In this document: in pieces, positions 20,181-31,385 of the stretch | Position numbering within the stretch: the first letter of the stretch is position 1 | How the letters are laid out: each line of letters starts with the position of its first letter | DNA from: Deinococcus aquiradiocola | Lineage (GTDB): Bacteria; Deinococcota; Deinococci; Deinococcales; Deinococcaceae | Assembly (NCBI RefSeq): GCF_014646915.1 | Contig: NZ_BMOE01000001.1 | Location: forward strand, 338,568 to 402,567 | Reading direction: 5' to 3' | DNA length: 64,000 nt | Notes under the pieces: model-generated | Seen by the model: the letters and a program-made list of their open reading frames with translations, nothing else | The model's database searches: none | What the model was told of the DNA's origin: nothing | Made by a program: the position numbers and the translations under genes

Positions 20181-20858
20181 TCAGAGGCTGAGCTGTGCGG
20201 CGGCCGCCGTGTCCAGGTACCACACGGCGTCGTGCACGCCCGCGACCGGGTGCCCGTCCACGCCGCCCATGCCGTCCTGCACCTCGCGCAGCACGCCCGC
20301 CTTGCCTGCGCCCGTCACGAGCAGCCAGCGTTCGCGCGCGGCGTTGATCTCCTCGAAGGTGAACGACAGGCGCCACGTGTCCAGTTTCGGCACCCAGTTG
20401 GCCGTGACGCGCCCGCCCGCCTTCAGGCCGTCCGTGTCCGGGAAGAGGCTCGCGGTGTGCCCGTCGTCGCCCATGCCGAGCAGCACGAGGTCCAGCCGGT
20501 CCGGCAGCAGCGCGGCGTAGTCGGCGGCCGCCTGATGCGGGTCGCGTTCGCCCTCCATGCGGTGCACCTGCGCCTCGGGGACGTTCACGTGCGCGAGCAG
20601 GCCGTCCTTCGCGGTGCGGTAGTTGCTGTCCGCGCTGTCCGGCCCGACGCTGCGCTCGTCGCTGAAGTACACGTGCACCCGTGACCAGTCGACGTTCAGG
20701 TCGCGCAGGGCCGCGTACATGAGCTTCGGGGTGCTGCCGCCGGACAGGGCCACGCTGAACGCGCCGCGCTCCGTGATGGCGGCCGCCGCCGCGCGCGCGA
20801 GGTGCTCGGCCGCGAGGCGGGCCGTGTCGGCCGGGGTGGGGGAGACGAGGACCTTCAT
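20181..20858 (-). CDS. pgl: 6-phosphogluconolactonase
   Basis: 225 residues; hydrolyses 6-phosphogluconolactone, the product of G6PDH. Family blocks: [61 protein letters not shown] and [16 protein letters not shown]. The ATG overlaps the opcA stop (ATGA), so it is translationally coupled and the ATG is secure. Last gene of gnd-zwf-opcA-pgl, which encodes the complete oxidative branch. Confidence 0.93.
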   Translation of the reverse strand: MKVLVSPTPADTARLAAEHLARAAAAAITERGAFSVALSGGSTPKLMYAALRDLNVDWSRVHVYFSDERSVGPDSADSNYRTAKDGLLAHVNVPEAQVHRMEGERDPHQAAADYAALLPDRLDLVLLGMGDDGHTASLFPDTDGLKAGGRVTANWVPKLDTWRLSFTFEEINAARERWLLVTGAGKAGVLREVQDGMGGVDGHPVAGVHDAVWYLDTAAAAQLSL

Positions 20859-21805
20859 TTCACGTCCAGGCTGGCGTGCGCGAGCTTCCAAGCGGCCTCG
20901 AACACCACGGCGCGCTCCGGGTGACTCATGACGCGCTCCAGGCCCTCCGAGAGACTCATGCGCGGAATGACGACCTCCGTCTGCCGGTCCATGCCGCTGA
21001 ACTCCGCGCGGATGCGGCACATCTCCTTGCCTTCCGTCTCCAGCGAGAAGCGCACGTCCGGCCCGGTGAGTTCCACGTGGCACAGGTCGCCGTTCTCGCG
21101 CGGGCAGTGCCCGGCCACGAACTCCACGCGGCCCAGGTCCTTCCAGCCGAGCGTGTGCGCGATCCACCCGCCGAACAGGCGCGCGGCGAGGTCGTTGTCC
21201 CCGGCGTACGCGACCTTCAGCTGCCGGATGTGCCGAAGCTGCGCGGCCGCGTCCGGGCTGTCGAAGATCTGCGCGAGCGCCTCACGCCACCCGGCCGAGC
21301 GGCTCCAGCCGAGGTCCGCCAGCGAGTAGTGCGTGGACGGCGGCACGTCGAGGCTCAGGCTGTCCACGATCACCTGATCGGCGATGTCCTTCAGTTCGCG
21401 CAGCAGCGCGCCGCCCGGCGCGTCGTCGGCCGCCCACCACACGTGGTTGATGGTGGCGGGCCGCATGAGCGGCAGGATCGCGCCCTGCAGCTGTTCGGGG
21501 TTCGCGTTCAGGATGACGCGCTCCACGTACAGGCCCTGCTGAGGCACGAGGCTCACCTGCACGCCGATCAGTTCGTTGCCGTCCATGACGCCCACGATCT
21601 GACGGCCCGCGTAACGGCCCTCCAGGCCGGACAGGGCGTCCTGCACGCGGCGCAGGTGACGGCTGGTGGTGAGTGCGATGATGTTGCCGGTGTAGGCGCG
21701 CGTCTCGATCTGCGCTTCGTCCCAGAGGGTATCCAGCGCCGTCTGGACGTGCCTCACGTCGGTATGGACCGGCCCCAGGGGCCGGAGTTGGATGGCTTCT
21801 GGCAT
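20855..21805 (-). CDS. opcA: glucose-6-phosphate dehydrogenase assembly protein OpcA
   Basis: 316 residues of the OpcA family, which in cyanobacteria and actinobacteria binds and redox-tunes G6PDH. The recognisable core is [18 protein letters not shown] and [13 protein letters not shown], followed by [18 protein letters not shown] and a C-terminal Ig-like beta part. It sits directly between zwf and pgl, as in other phyla with OpcA. GAGGAGG precedes the ATG. A small hairpin (GGCAGG/CCTGCC, about 21835-21858) in the zwf-opcA gap may adjust relative expression. Confidence 0.9.
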   Translation of the reverse strand: MPEAIQLRPLGPVHTDVRHVQTALDTLWDEAQIETRAYTGNIIALTTSRHLRRVQDALSGLEGRYAGRQIVGVMDGNELIGVQVSLVPQQGLYVERVILNANPEQLQGAILPLMRPATINHVWWAADDAPGGALLRELKDIADQVIVDSLSLDVPPSTHYSLADLGWSRSAGWREALAQIFDSPDAAAQLRHIRQLKVAYAGDNDLAARLFGGWIAHTLGWKDLGRVEFVAGHCPRENGDLCHVELTGPDVRFSLETEGKEMCRIRAEFSGMDRQTEVVIPRMSLSEGLERVMSHPERAVVFEAAWKLAHASLDVK

Positions 21806-21872
21806 ATGTCCTCCTCGTGTCGTGAAGGGCAGAGGGCAGGCCGCATCGCTTCCTGCCCCCGCTTCCCGTGCT

Positions 21873-23585
<1,713 letters not shown>

Positions 23586-23587
23586 CC

Positions 23588-24643
23588 TCAGTCTCCCTTG
23601 ACCGGCTGCTGCCCGGTCTCACCGAGTTGTCTGGCCTCGTCGCCGCCCTTCACGGCGGGCGCGGCGTCCGCGCTCAGGCCCGCTTCCGGGTCGCTGTGCG
23701 GCTTGACTTCCTGCACGGTGGTGGTGGTGGCCGCCTCGTCGAGCTTCTTGACGGCGTGCCCGCCGAACGCGCGGCGCATCGCGGACAGCATCTTGCCCGC
23801 GTAACTGACTTCCTGCTGGCTGCGCAGGCGCATCTGCACGCTGAGCGTGATGACGGGCGTCGGCACGCCCAGCTCCAGGCTGTCGAGCACCGTCCAGCGG
23901 CCCTCGCCGGAGTCGGCGACGTAGTCGGACAGGTCGTTGAATTCCGCGTCGCCCTTCATGGCGTCGGCCGTCAGGTCCAGCAGCCAGCTGCGGACGACGG
24001 ACCCGTGCCGCCACAGTTCGGCGATGTTCCCCAGGTCCAGCCCGAAGTCCTTCTTGGCGTGCAGCAGCTCGAAGCCCTCGGCGTACGCCTGCATCATGCC
24101 GTACTCGATGCCGTTGTGGACCATTTTGACGTAGTGCCCGGAGCCGCTCGGCCCCATGCGGTCCCAGCCGGTGGTGGGCGTGGGGGCGAGCGTCTCGAAA
24201 ACGGGGCGCAGCGCGGACACGGCCACCTCGGGACCGCCGATCATCATGGCGTAGCCTTCCTTCAGGCCCCAGATGCCGCCGGACGTGCCGACGTCCACGA
24301 AGTGCAGCCCCATGCCTTCCAGGGTCGCGGCGCGGCGCTGCGTGTCCTTGTAGTTGCTGTTGCCGCCGTCGATGATGGTGTCGCCCGCTTCGAGCTTCGC
24401 GGCGAGCGCCATCACGGTGTCCTCGGTGGCCTTGCCGCTGGGCACCATGACCCACACGGCGCGCGGCGCGGGCAGCTGCGCGACGAGTTCGTCGAGGGTG
24501 TGCGCGGGCAGCGCGCCTCGGTCCTGGGCCGCCTGGACGTTCGCGGGGAAGAGGTCGTAGCCGACCACCTCGTGCCCGCCCTGAAGCAGACGCGTTACCA
24601 TGTTGCCACCCATCTTGCCCAGACCGATCATGCCGATTCTCAT
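23588..24643 (-). CDS. gnd: 6-phosphogluconate dehydrogenase, decarboxylating (short type)
   Basis: 351 residues of the short YqeC/GntZ-type Gnd; oxidatively decarboxylates 6-phosphogluconate to ribulose 5-phosphate. [19 protein letters not shown] is the dinucleotide site, VMVPSG and [10 protein letters not shown] follow, and [19 protein letters not shown] and [24 protein letters not shown] are the substrate and catalytic blocks (K and N-G-I-E-Y). After residue 300 there is a low-complexity, charged tail of about 50 residues. AGGAGA before the ATG marks the start; the longer frame has no homology. First gene of the pentose phosphate operon. Confidence 0.93.
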   Translation of the reverse strand: MRIGMIGLGKMGGNMVTRLLQGGHEVVGYDLFPANVQAAQDRGALPAHTLDELVAQLPAPRAVWVMVPSGKATEDTVMALAAKLEAGDTIIDGGNSNYKDTQRRAATLEGMGLHFVDVGTSGGIWGLKEGYAMMIGGPEVAVSALRPVFETLAPTPTTGWDRMGPSGSGHYVKMVHNGIEYGMMQAYAEGFELLHAKKDFGLDLGNIAELWRHGSVVRSWLLDLTADAMKGDAEFNDLSDYVADSGEGRWTVLDSLELGVPTPVITLSVQMRLRSQQEVSYAGKMLSAMRRAFGGHAVKKLDEAATTTTVQEVKPHSDPEAGLSADAAPAVKGGDEARQLGETGQQPVKGD

Positions 24644-25000
24644 ATGCTTCTCCTGTTTGCCTGCTGGCGCGAAGGCGCTGGAAGTGCTTCCAGGCCGGAT
24701 CAACGGACTCGACGCATCATAAGCGTTCCGTCGCCGCCCTCACCACCCCTCACGTCAGGACGTGAACGTGCAGGCCTGCCGTGCTGAGCTTGCCGAACGC
24801 GCCCGGTACAGAGTGTGCCGAGTCTGACCATCACGAACGGCACGCCCGGGCAGCGCCAGCCCGCCCGGCCCGCGCGCCGCCCCCCTGGCGGGGCGTTCCG
24901 GCCCGGACGGACCAGCCTTGCAACCGGCCCGGTAACGCCGCCGCAGCTTCCTGTGCGTCCAGCCGCGGGCGCGGTGAGGGCGCCCACCGACCGGAGCGCG
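24644..25000. promoter_or_regulatory. control region of the gnd-zwf-opcA-pgl operon
   Basis: No convincing gene in these 357 bases. Reading toward gnd: palindrome CACGTC-AG-GACGTG (24751-24764), a TATGAT -10 candidate (24716-24721), then the palindrome CTGGAAG-TG-CTTCCAG (24678-24693) in the transcribed leader, then AGGAGA and the ATG. The last palindrome closely resembles the LacI/CcpA-type site inside the secreted amylase gene at 51622. The rest (24770-25000) shows nothing else. Confidence 0.5.
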
Positions 25001-25540
25001 TCAGCGTTTCCTGGACCTGGCGGCCTTCGCGGCCTTCTGCGCGTCCCGCTGCTGCTGCTGGTACTCGCGCGCCGTGTCCTCCATCAGCTGCGCGCCCTGC
25101 CTGTCCACCTGCCGCTGCAACTCCAGCAGCGCCTGCCCGCTCATCTGCCGCATCACGCGCTCCACCGGCTTCGCCACGAACCGGTACCGGACGCTGGCCT
25201 TCGTGGTGAGCGTCACCTCCGTCCCGCCCGGAATCGGCTTGAAGGACCACGCCTGAGCGTACTTCTCGACCGGCCCGAACGGCGCGACGCTCTCCCAGCC
25301 GCCCCGCGTCGGCGCCTGATAGTTCCCGTACCGCGCCACGAAACTCAGGCCCAGCAGCCGCGCCGGCAGCTTGAACCGCACCTGCGCGCCGTTCCCCAGC
25401 TTCTCCTCACCCACGAACGCCGCCTTCGCGAAACTCGGGTCCCACTTCTCCCGGCGACGCGGGTCGAGCGCCAGCCGGAACAGCGTATCCGGCCGACTGC
25501 GAATCACGATGGTGTCCCTAAACGAAATGGCTTCTGACAT
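25001..25540 (-). CDS. SRPBCC-fold (polyketide cyclase/START-like) protein
   Basis: 179 residues. The SRPBCC domain begins FRDTIVIRSRPDTLFRLALDPRRREKWDP (read in part: RSRPDTLFRLALDPRR) and runs through a large beta sheet with EVTLTTKASVRYRFV and a long C-terminal helix (VERVMRQMSGQALLELQRQ). Such proteins bind hydrophobic ligands; none can be assigned. The C-terminus is a charged, Gln/Lys/Arg-rich coiled coil. TATACT lies 8 bases before the ATG, which fixes the start better than the upstream alternative. It is divergent from glyA. Confidence 0.78.
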   Translation of the reverse strand: MSEAISFRDTIVIRSRPDTLFRLALDPRRREKWDPSFAKAAFVGEEKLGNGAQVRFKLPARLLGLSFVARYGNYQAPTRGGWESVAPFGPVEKYAQAWSFKPIPGGTEVTLTTKASVRYRFVAKPVERVMRQMSGQALLELQRQVDRQGAQLMEDTAREYQQQQRDAQKAAKAARSRKR

Positions 25541-25548
25541 TACAGCAG

Positions 25549-25554
25549 AGTATA
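25549..25554 (-). promoter_or_regulatory. -10 hexamer of leaderless-type promoter (SRPBCC gene)
   Basis: TATACT on the minus strand, 8 bases before the ATG at 25540. Confidence 0.6.
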
Positions 25555-25629
25555 GGGACGCGCCGCACACTGTAGGCCAGCACGCCACACCTGCGTAGGC
25601 AGTCGCGGAACTCCCGCCCCGCCCGGTGG

Positions 25630-25635
25630 TACTTT
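25630..25635 (+). promoter_or_regulatory. -10 hexamer of leaderless-type promoter (glyA)
   Basis: TACTTT ends 6 bases before the ATG at 25642; GGAAG between them could also serve as a very close ribosome site. Confidence 0.5.
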
Positions 25636-25641
25636 GGAAGC

Positions 25642-26883
<1,242 letters not shown>

Positions 26884-26912
26884 CCCCGGAAGTCACGGTC
26901 ACCCGCACGCTC

Positions 26913-26950
26913 GCGCGGCCCGGACCCCTCCCCTGAGGGCCGGGCCGCGC
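26913..26950 (+). terminator. 11-bp GC hairpin after glyA
   Basis: GCGCGGCCCGG (26913-26923) pairs with CCGGGCCGCGC (26940-26950) and is followed by CCTTT. Confidence 0.65.
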
Positions 26951-26972
26951 CCTTTCGCCGCGCCCGGCAGGC

Positions 26973-26978
26973 TAGATT
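26973..26978 (+). promoter_or_regulatory. -10 hexamer of leaderless-type promoter (nuclease gene)
   Basis: TAGATT ends 6 bases before the ATG at 26985; the intervening GGGGGC is not a clear ribosome site. Confidence 0.55.
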
Positions 26979-26984
26979 GGGGGC

Positions 26985-27782
26985 ATGAACCAGCGTCAGC
27001 TCCGCTCTCTCGCGTCCGTCACCGTCGTGATCCTGGTGGCGGTCGCCGGGTGCTTCAAGAACCAGCGTCAGGGCGGACAGACGGGCGGCACACAGAGCTG
27101 CACCGACGAATTCCGCGCCGGACAGCCCACCGCCGGGGTGGACGGCACGCGCGTCCTGTGCCGCCTGGACTACGTAAGCGTGTACGACCCCGCCCGCAAG
27201 GTGCCCCTGGTGGTCGGCGAGCACCTCACCGTGGCCGAACTGCAGGGCGACACGCCCCGCAGCGACAACTTCGCGCCCGACCCCGACCTGCAGAGCGGCG
27301 AACGCGCCGAACTCACCGACTACCGCGCGTCCGGCTACGACCGCGGCCACATGGCGCCCGCCGCCGACTTCGTAGGCGGCGACACCCAGATGACGCAGTC
27401 CTTCTACCTCTCCAACATGGTCCCGCAGAACGGCGAACTCAACCGAGGCTTCTGGGCGGGCCTGGAGGACGCCACGCGCGCCTGCGTGCGCAGCCTCGGC
27501 GAGGCGTACGTCCTGACCGGCCCCGTCTTCGAGGGCCGCGTCCGCACCATCGGACCGGACCGCGTGGCCGTCCCCAGCTCCCTGTACAAGATCGTCGTGA
27601 GCGGCAACTCGGCCCGCGCCTTCCTGATCCCGAACCGCGCCGTGCCGAAATCCAGCCGCTTCCCCCGCTACGAGACGACGGTGGACGAGGTGCAGCGCGC
27701 GACCGGCCTGACGTTCTTCCCGGCGGGCGGCGTGAACACCCAGGCGACCGGCACCTTCTGCGCCGGGAATTTCGGCAGCTGA
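26985..27782 (+). CDS. exported DNA/RNA non-specific endonuclease (NUC family)
   Basis: 265 residues. Signal peptide with lipobox-like VAVAGC. The beta-beta-alpha metal nuclease motif is YDRGHMAPAAD (H122 the general base, R120 and the preceding D119 conserved), followed by FYLSNMVPQNGELNRGFWAGLE with the metal-binding Asn. This is the Serratia-nuclease/EndoG family that cuts any nucleic acid in the presence of Mg2+. It probably degrades external DNA for nutrition. It is closely followed by the cysteine-cluster gene (6 bases). Confidence 0.92.
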   Translation: MNQRQLRSLASVTVVILVAVAGCFKNQRQGGQTGGTQSCTDEFRAGQPTAGVDGTRVLCRLDYVSVYDPARKVPLVVGEHLTVAELQGDTPRSDNFAPDPDLQSGERAELTDYRASGYDRGHMAPAADFVGGDTQMTQSFYLSNMVPQNGELNRGFWAGLEDATRACVRSLGEAYVLTGPVFEGRVRTIGPDRVAVPSSLYKIVVSGNSARAFLIPNRAVPKSSRFPRYETTVDEVQRATGLTFFPAGGVNTQATGTFCAGNFGS

Positions 27783-27788
27783 ACGCCA

Positions 27789-28127
27789 GTGCCTGACCAC
27801 CCCCCCGCCCACGACCTGTTCACGGTGCCTGCCGGGATGCCCGCACGGTCCGCCCTGACGCGCGACTGCACCGCGTGCGGCGCGTGCTGCTCCGCGCCGG
27901 ACATCGCCGCGCTCCACAAGCCGCTCGGCGTGCCGTGCACGCACCTGCAGCCGGAACGGCCGGGCCTGGGCTGCCTGTGCGGCATCTACGAGCAGCGCCC
28001 GCAGGTGTGCCGCAGCTACGCGCCCGACTGGGTGTGCGGCGAGGTCGCCCCGCTCCCCACCCTGGAGCAGCGCGTCCGGCGGTACCTGGACATCTACGGC
28101 CTGTCGGACGCCCTGCCGCTCGCCTGA
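27789..28127 (+). CDS. YkgJ-family cysteine-cluster protein
   Basis: 112 residues from GTG. The CxxCGxCC block (DCTACGACCSAPDIAAL) followed by CTHLQPERPGLGCLCGIYEQRPQVCRSY defines the zinc- or iron-binding CxxCxxCC family UPF0153/YkgJ, whose function is unknown. The start is 6 bases after the nuclease stop and suggests coexpression. It converges on the ATPase gene with only 16 bases between stops. Confidence 0.82.
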   Translation: MPDHPPAHDLFTVPAGMPARSALTRDCTACGACCSAPDIAALHKPLGVPCTHLQPERPGLGCLCGIYEQRPQVCRSYAPDWVCGEVAPLPTLEQRVRRYLDIYGLSDALPLA

Positions 28128-28143
28128 ACCTGTCCCCGGCACT

Positions 28144-28716
28144 TCAGCCGCGTGCCTCCAGGCAGGCGTCCACGTGCCGCAGCACGCGCCCCGCAGCGTC
28201 CTGCACGCTCAGGGCCGTGGTGTCCAGAACCAGCGTGTGCGGGTGCGTCGGCACGAACGGCGGCCGGTCCCGGTAACGGTCCAGCACGTGCCCGCTGCGC
28301 GGTTTGCGCCTCACGGTGCGACCCGGCGACACGATCCGTTCACGCAGCGCCTCGTCGCGCGCCTGCAGCACCACCGGCACGAACACCGCGCCCCGGCGGG
28401 CCGCCACGTCACGCACCTGCGAGTACGTCTCCCGGTCCTCCGGCTCGTCGAACAGCACGTTCGTGAACACGAACCCCACACCCGGCGGGGCCAGGGTCGC
28501 GGCGGCCTCCAGCACGGCCGCCCGCACCCGCTGCACCAGCGCGCCCGTCCCCGGCGGTTTCGGGGCGACGCCGTCCGCGCCGATCACCGCGAAGATCGGG
28601 TCCGCGACGAGGTGATTGTCCACCACCTGCCACCCGCGTTCCCGCGCCAGTTCCTGCGCGACCGACCACTTCCCCACGGCGGGCCACCCGATCAGATATA
28701 CCAGGGGAGCGTTCAT
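28144..28716 (-). CDS. AAA/P-loop ATPase, shikimate-kinase-like
   Basis: 190 residues. P-loop GWPAVGKWS at 10-18 near the start, then VVDNHLVADPIF, GFVFTNVLFDEPEDRE and VLQARDEALRERIVSPGR. The overall pattern is a small nucleoside- or sugar-kinase-like AAA protein; the substrate is unknown. The ATG lies 6 bases after TACGCT, which excludes the longer frame. Confidence 0.75.
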   Translation of the reverse strand: MNAPLVYLIGWPAVGKWSVAQELARERGWQVVDNHLVADPIFAVIGADGVAPKPPGTGALVQRVRAAVLEAAATLAPPGVGFVFTNVLFDEPEDRETYSQVRDVAARRGAVFVPVVLQARDEALRERIVSPGRTVRRKPRSGHVLDRYRDRPPFVPTHPHTLVLDTTALSVQDAAGRVLRHVDACLEARG

Positions 28717-28722
28717 GCGCCC

Positions 28723-28728
28723 AGCGTA
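28723..28728 (-). promoter_or_regulatory. -10 hexamer of leaderless-type promoter (P-loop ATPase)
   Basis: TACGCT on the minus strand, 6 bases before the ATG at 28716. Confidence 0.55.
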
Positions 28729-28767
28729 GCGTGCCTGCCCGTCCCGCCGCGCGGGCAAGGTCCGGCG

Positions 28768-30030
28768 TCAGGCGTCGCGCCGCAGCTGACTGCAGAGCGC
28801 CCACGCGGCCGCGTACAGGGCCGCACTCAGCCAGAACACCGTCCGGTACCCGAAGTGGTCGGCGAGCAGGCCGCCCAGCACCGGCGCGAACAGCGCGAGC
28901 CCCACCAGGGTGTTCAGGCTCCCGATGTAGCGGCTGCGCGACGCGGCCGGAGCGATGTTCAGCAGGTGATTCGTGTGCCCCAGGTTGAAGCCCTGCGCGG
29001 CCACGCTGAGCGCCACGAACACCAGCAGGTACGCGCCCGCCTGAGCGTGCCCGATCGTCAGGGCCAGCAGCGGCGCGGCGCACGCGGCTGCCGCCGAGTA
29101 CCGGATGATGCGCCGCGACCCCTTGCGTTCCGCCACGCGCCGCCACAGCACGTTCGACAGGGGCGCCGCGCCCGCCAGTGCCAGCAGGAACACGCCCAGC
29201 TCACTGGACGGCACGCCCAGCGACCGCAGGGCGTACACCGCGTAGAAGGGGTCGGCCACCGACGCGAACGCCAGCGTGAGCCGCACCGCCAGGAACGCCC
29301 GGAAGTGCGGGTCGGCGCGCAACGTCACCGGAATGAGCCGCAGTTCCTGCATCACGTTCGTCGGTGCGAGCGGCTCGTCCGGCGGTTCCGTCACCCGCCC
29401 GAACGTCGCGTAACCCGTCACGTAGAACACGGTCGCGAGCAGGAACACCAGCGCGTACGTGTACGGGAACGGCAACCCCGACGCCAGCACCCACTTGACG
29501 ACGAGGCCCGCCACGAACGCCAGCAGGCCCCCCACGAGGTTCCGCGTTCCGAAGAACGCCGCGCGGCGGTAGGGCGGCACGATCTTCGACGTGACCTCCA
29601 GGAACGGCAGGCCCGACACGCCCGACGCGAGCGCGTTCACAGTCATCGCCACGATGAACAGCGTCAGGCACAGTGCCGGGCGGGACGACAGCAGCGCCGT
29701 CACGAGCACCATCGCCACGTAACTCAGGGTGCGGACCAGGGCCGCCGAACGGTACACCGGCAGCTTGTACGCGAGGCCGCGCACCCGCGACGCGACCAGA
29801 ATCTGCGGCAGCATCCACCCGCCCTGCGCGATGGCGGGCAGCAGGCCGATCACGGCGTTGCTCGCGCCGAGCCGCGACGCGAAGCCCGCCACCACCACCG
29901 TCACTGTCAGGAAGCCGTCGCCGACCGCGACCAGCCACCCGTTCCAGACGCCCAGACGGTAGTTGCGGTCCCAGGGTTCACGTTCGGGCGGAGGCGCGGG
30001 GGCGGGCGGGGCAGGCGGCAGGACGGGCAC
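28768..30030 (-). CDS. MFS transporter
   Basis: 420 residues, about 12 hydrophobic segments. The N-terminus is cytoplasmic and proline rich (VPVLPPAPPAPAPPPERE), followed by WDRNYRLGVWNGWLVAVGDGF, GASNAVIGLLPAIAQ and a central loop (RVTEPPDEPLAPTNVMQE) between the two six-helix halves. The substrate cannot be told. A CATAAT hexamer ends 6 bases before the GTG and lies in the middle of an 11-bp inverted repeat, so the gene is probably under repressor control. Earlier starts give no membrane or family signal. Confidence 0.85.
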   Translation of the reverse strand: MPVLPPAPPAPAPPPEREPWDRNYRLGVWNGWLVAVGDGFLTVTVVVAGFASRLGASNAVIGLLPAIAQGGWMLPQILVASRVRGLAYKLPVYRSAALVRTLSYVAMVLVTALLSSRPALCLTLFIVAMTVNALASGVSGLPFLEVTSKIVPPYRRAAFFGTRNLVGGLLAFVAGLVVKWVLASGLPFPYTYALVFLLATVFYVTGYATFGRVTEPPDEPLAPTNVMQELRLIPVTLRADPHFRAFLAVRLTLAFASVADPFYAVYALRSLGVPSSELGVFLLALAGAAPLSNVLWRRVAERKGSRRIIRYSAAAACAAPLLALTIGHAQAGAYLLVFVALSVAAQGFNLGHTNHLLNIAPAASRSRYIGSLNTLVGLALFAPVLGGLLADHFGYRTVFWLSAALYAAAWALCSQLRRDA

Positions 30031-30055
30031 CGGGGCATTATGCGCCGGTGCCCGT
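30023..30055 (-). promoter_or_regulatory. promoter with perfect 11-bp inverted repeat (operator candidate) of MFS gene
   Basis: ACGGGCACCGG (30023-30033) and CCGGTGCCCGT (30045-30055) flank an 11-base centre that contains the -10 hexamer CATAAT (30037-30042, minus strand). The inner arm also covers the GTG start codon. A regulator bound here would block RNA polymerase directly. Confidence 0.55.
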
Positions 30056-30161
30056 GGAGCGGGAGCCTGAAGGTGCGGGCAGGTCCGGACAGACCGGCCC
30101 ATGGAGAAGCGGCAGGGCAAGGTGCCGGGTCAGGCGCTCAGGGACGCCCGCCCGGTGCCGT

Positions 30162-31274
30162 TCAGTTGCCGTTCAGGGGGCGGCCGGTGGCGGCGTCCTT
30201 CACGACGACGCTGCTGAAGGTGCCCGTCACGTCCGCGATGATCCAGGGGCTGGTGAGCGCCTGCGTGGTGATGGTGCCCGCGCCGGGCGCGCTGACGTTC
30301 AGGGACAGTTCCAGCACGCCGCCCACGATGCGGGCATTGTTCAGGGACACGCTGTACCCGCCGGTGGGGCGCTGGCCGAGGAACACGCCGACGGCACTGT
30401 GCCCGCTGGCGAGGGCGGGGGGCGTGGGGCGGTTCGTCTGACGGCCGTACGCGGTGGCGTACAGCGTACCGAGCGAGCCGCTGTCGCGGGCGACGATCAC
30501 GGCGAAGCCCTCGGCGGAGGCGTTGGTACCGCCCGCGAGCTGACGCGCGGCGCCGCTCGCCTGCGTGCCCGGCGTGCCGGTGGAGGGGCTGGTCGTGCCG
30601 GGCGTGGTCGTCACGGGCGGGGCGGTGGGGGACTGCGGGATGCCTGCCTGAACGTACAGGCCCGTCAGGGTGTGCCGGTCCGGGTTCTGGTCCGGGTCGA
30701 CCTTCAGGGCCGCGTCCGGCAGGGAGCTGTCCGGCAGGACCGCCACGATCAGCGGGCCCTGCGCCTTCAGCTGCGTGCCGAGCGCGTCGGCCTCGGCGTC
30801 CGTGAGGTCGCCCGCGCCGCGCAGTGCGTTGGCGGGAGCAGGCGTGGCGAGCACCGTCTGACCCTGCGTGACGGGACCCGTCAGGCGGTACCACATGCCG
30901 TTCTCGCTGGCGTACACGGCGTCCACGTTCCCGAGCGCCTGCACGCTGTACCCGCCCGTGCCGCGCGTGACGTTCACGCGGGCGGCCGTGGCCGAGGTGG
31001 TGCCGGAGTACGTGGCCTTGCCGTCCACGCTGAGCGTGCCGTCCAGCCCGAGCGCGTCGCCGCTCACCTGCGGGCGCAGCGTCACGACCTTGTCACCGAG
31101 TTTGACGCTGCCCTGCGCGTTCCCGCCGAGCGTGCCGTACACCCACGCGACGCGCTGCTGGCTGCCGCCGTAGAAGAGGGCCTCGTGGACGGAGAGGTTG
31201 GTGGGCGTCTGCATGGTGCATCCTGTCATGAGGGCCAGTCCGAGGAGCAGGCTTCCGGCTACGCGTTTCTTCAT
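30162..31274 (-). CDS. lipoprotein with PrcB-like C-terminal domain
   Basis: 370 residues. Lipobox LMTGC at the end of the signal peptide. The last 80 residues contain HSAVGVFLGQRPTGGYSVSL (the 'G-x-R-P-T-G-G-Y-S-V' core of the PrcB C-terminal domain). A Thr/Pro/Ser-rich linker (about 215-250) separates it from a beta-rich N-terminal region of unknown type. Surface-anchored; the role is unknown. TAGGCT is 6 bases before the ATG. Confidence 0.7.
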   Translation of the reverse strand: MKKRVAGSLLLGLALMTGCTMQTPTNLSVHEALFYGGSQQRVAWVYGTLGGNAQGSVKLGDKVVTLRPQVSGDALGLDGTLSVDGKATYSGTTSATAARVNVTRGTGGYSVQALGNVDAVYASENGMWYRLTGPVTQGQTVLATPAPANALRGAGDLTDAEADALGTQLKAQGPLIVAVLPDSSLPDAALKVDPDQNPDRHTLTGLYVQAGIPQSPTAPPVTTTPGTTSPSTGTPGTQASGAARQLAGGTNASAEGFAVIVARDSGSLGTLYATAYGRQTNRPTPPALASGHSAVGVFLGQRPTGGYSVSLNNARIVGGVLELSLNVSAPGAGTITTQALTSPWIIADVTGTFSSVVVKDAATGRPLNGN

Positions 31275-31280
31275 GAGGCC

Positions 31281-31286
31281 AGCCTA
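31281..31286 (-). promoter_or_regulatory. -10 hexamer of leaderless-type promoter (PrcB-like lipoprotein)
   Basis: TAGGCT on the minus strand, 6 bases before the ATG at 31274. Confidence 0.55.
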
Positions 31287-31339
31287 CCGGTCCGGGCTGA
31301 CGTCTGACTGAAGGGAACTTTAGGCTCCGTGAATGTGAC

Positions 31340-31376
31340 GGGGCGCACCCGGGCGCATGCCTGCCCGGGCCGCCCC
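31340..31376 (-). terminator. hairpin after recN
   Basis: GGGCG.ACCCGGGC pairs with GCCCGGGC.CGCCC with a bulge, just beyond the recN stop codon. Confidence 0.5.
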
Positions 31377-31385
31377 TGCGTGGGG

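Noticed and set aside
24700..24987. Possible 95-residue minus-strand gene upstream of gnd
   Set aside because: Arg/Gly/Pro-rich random-looking sequence without a promoter hexamer or ribosome site; region reads better as control DNA.
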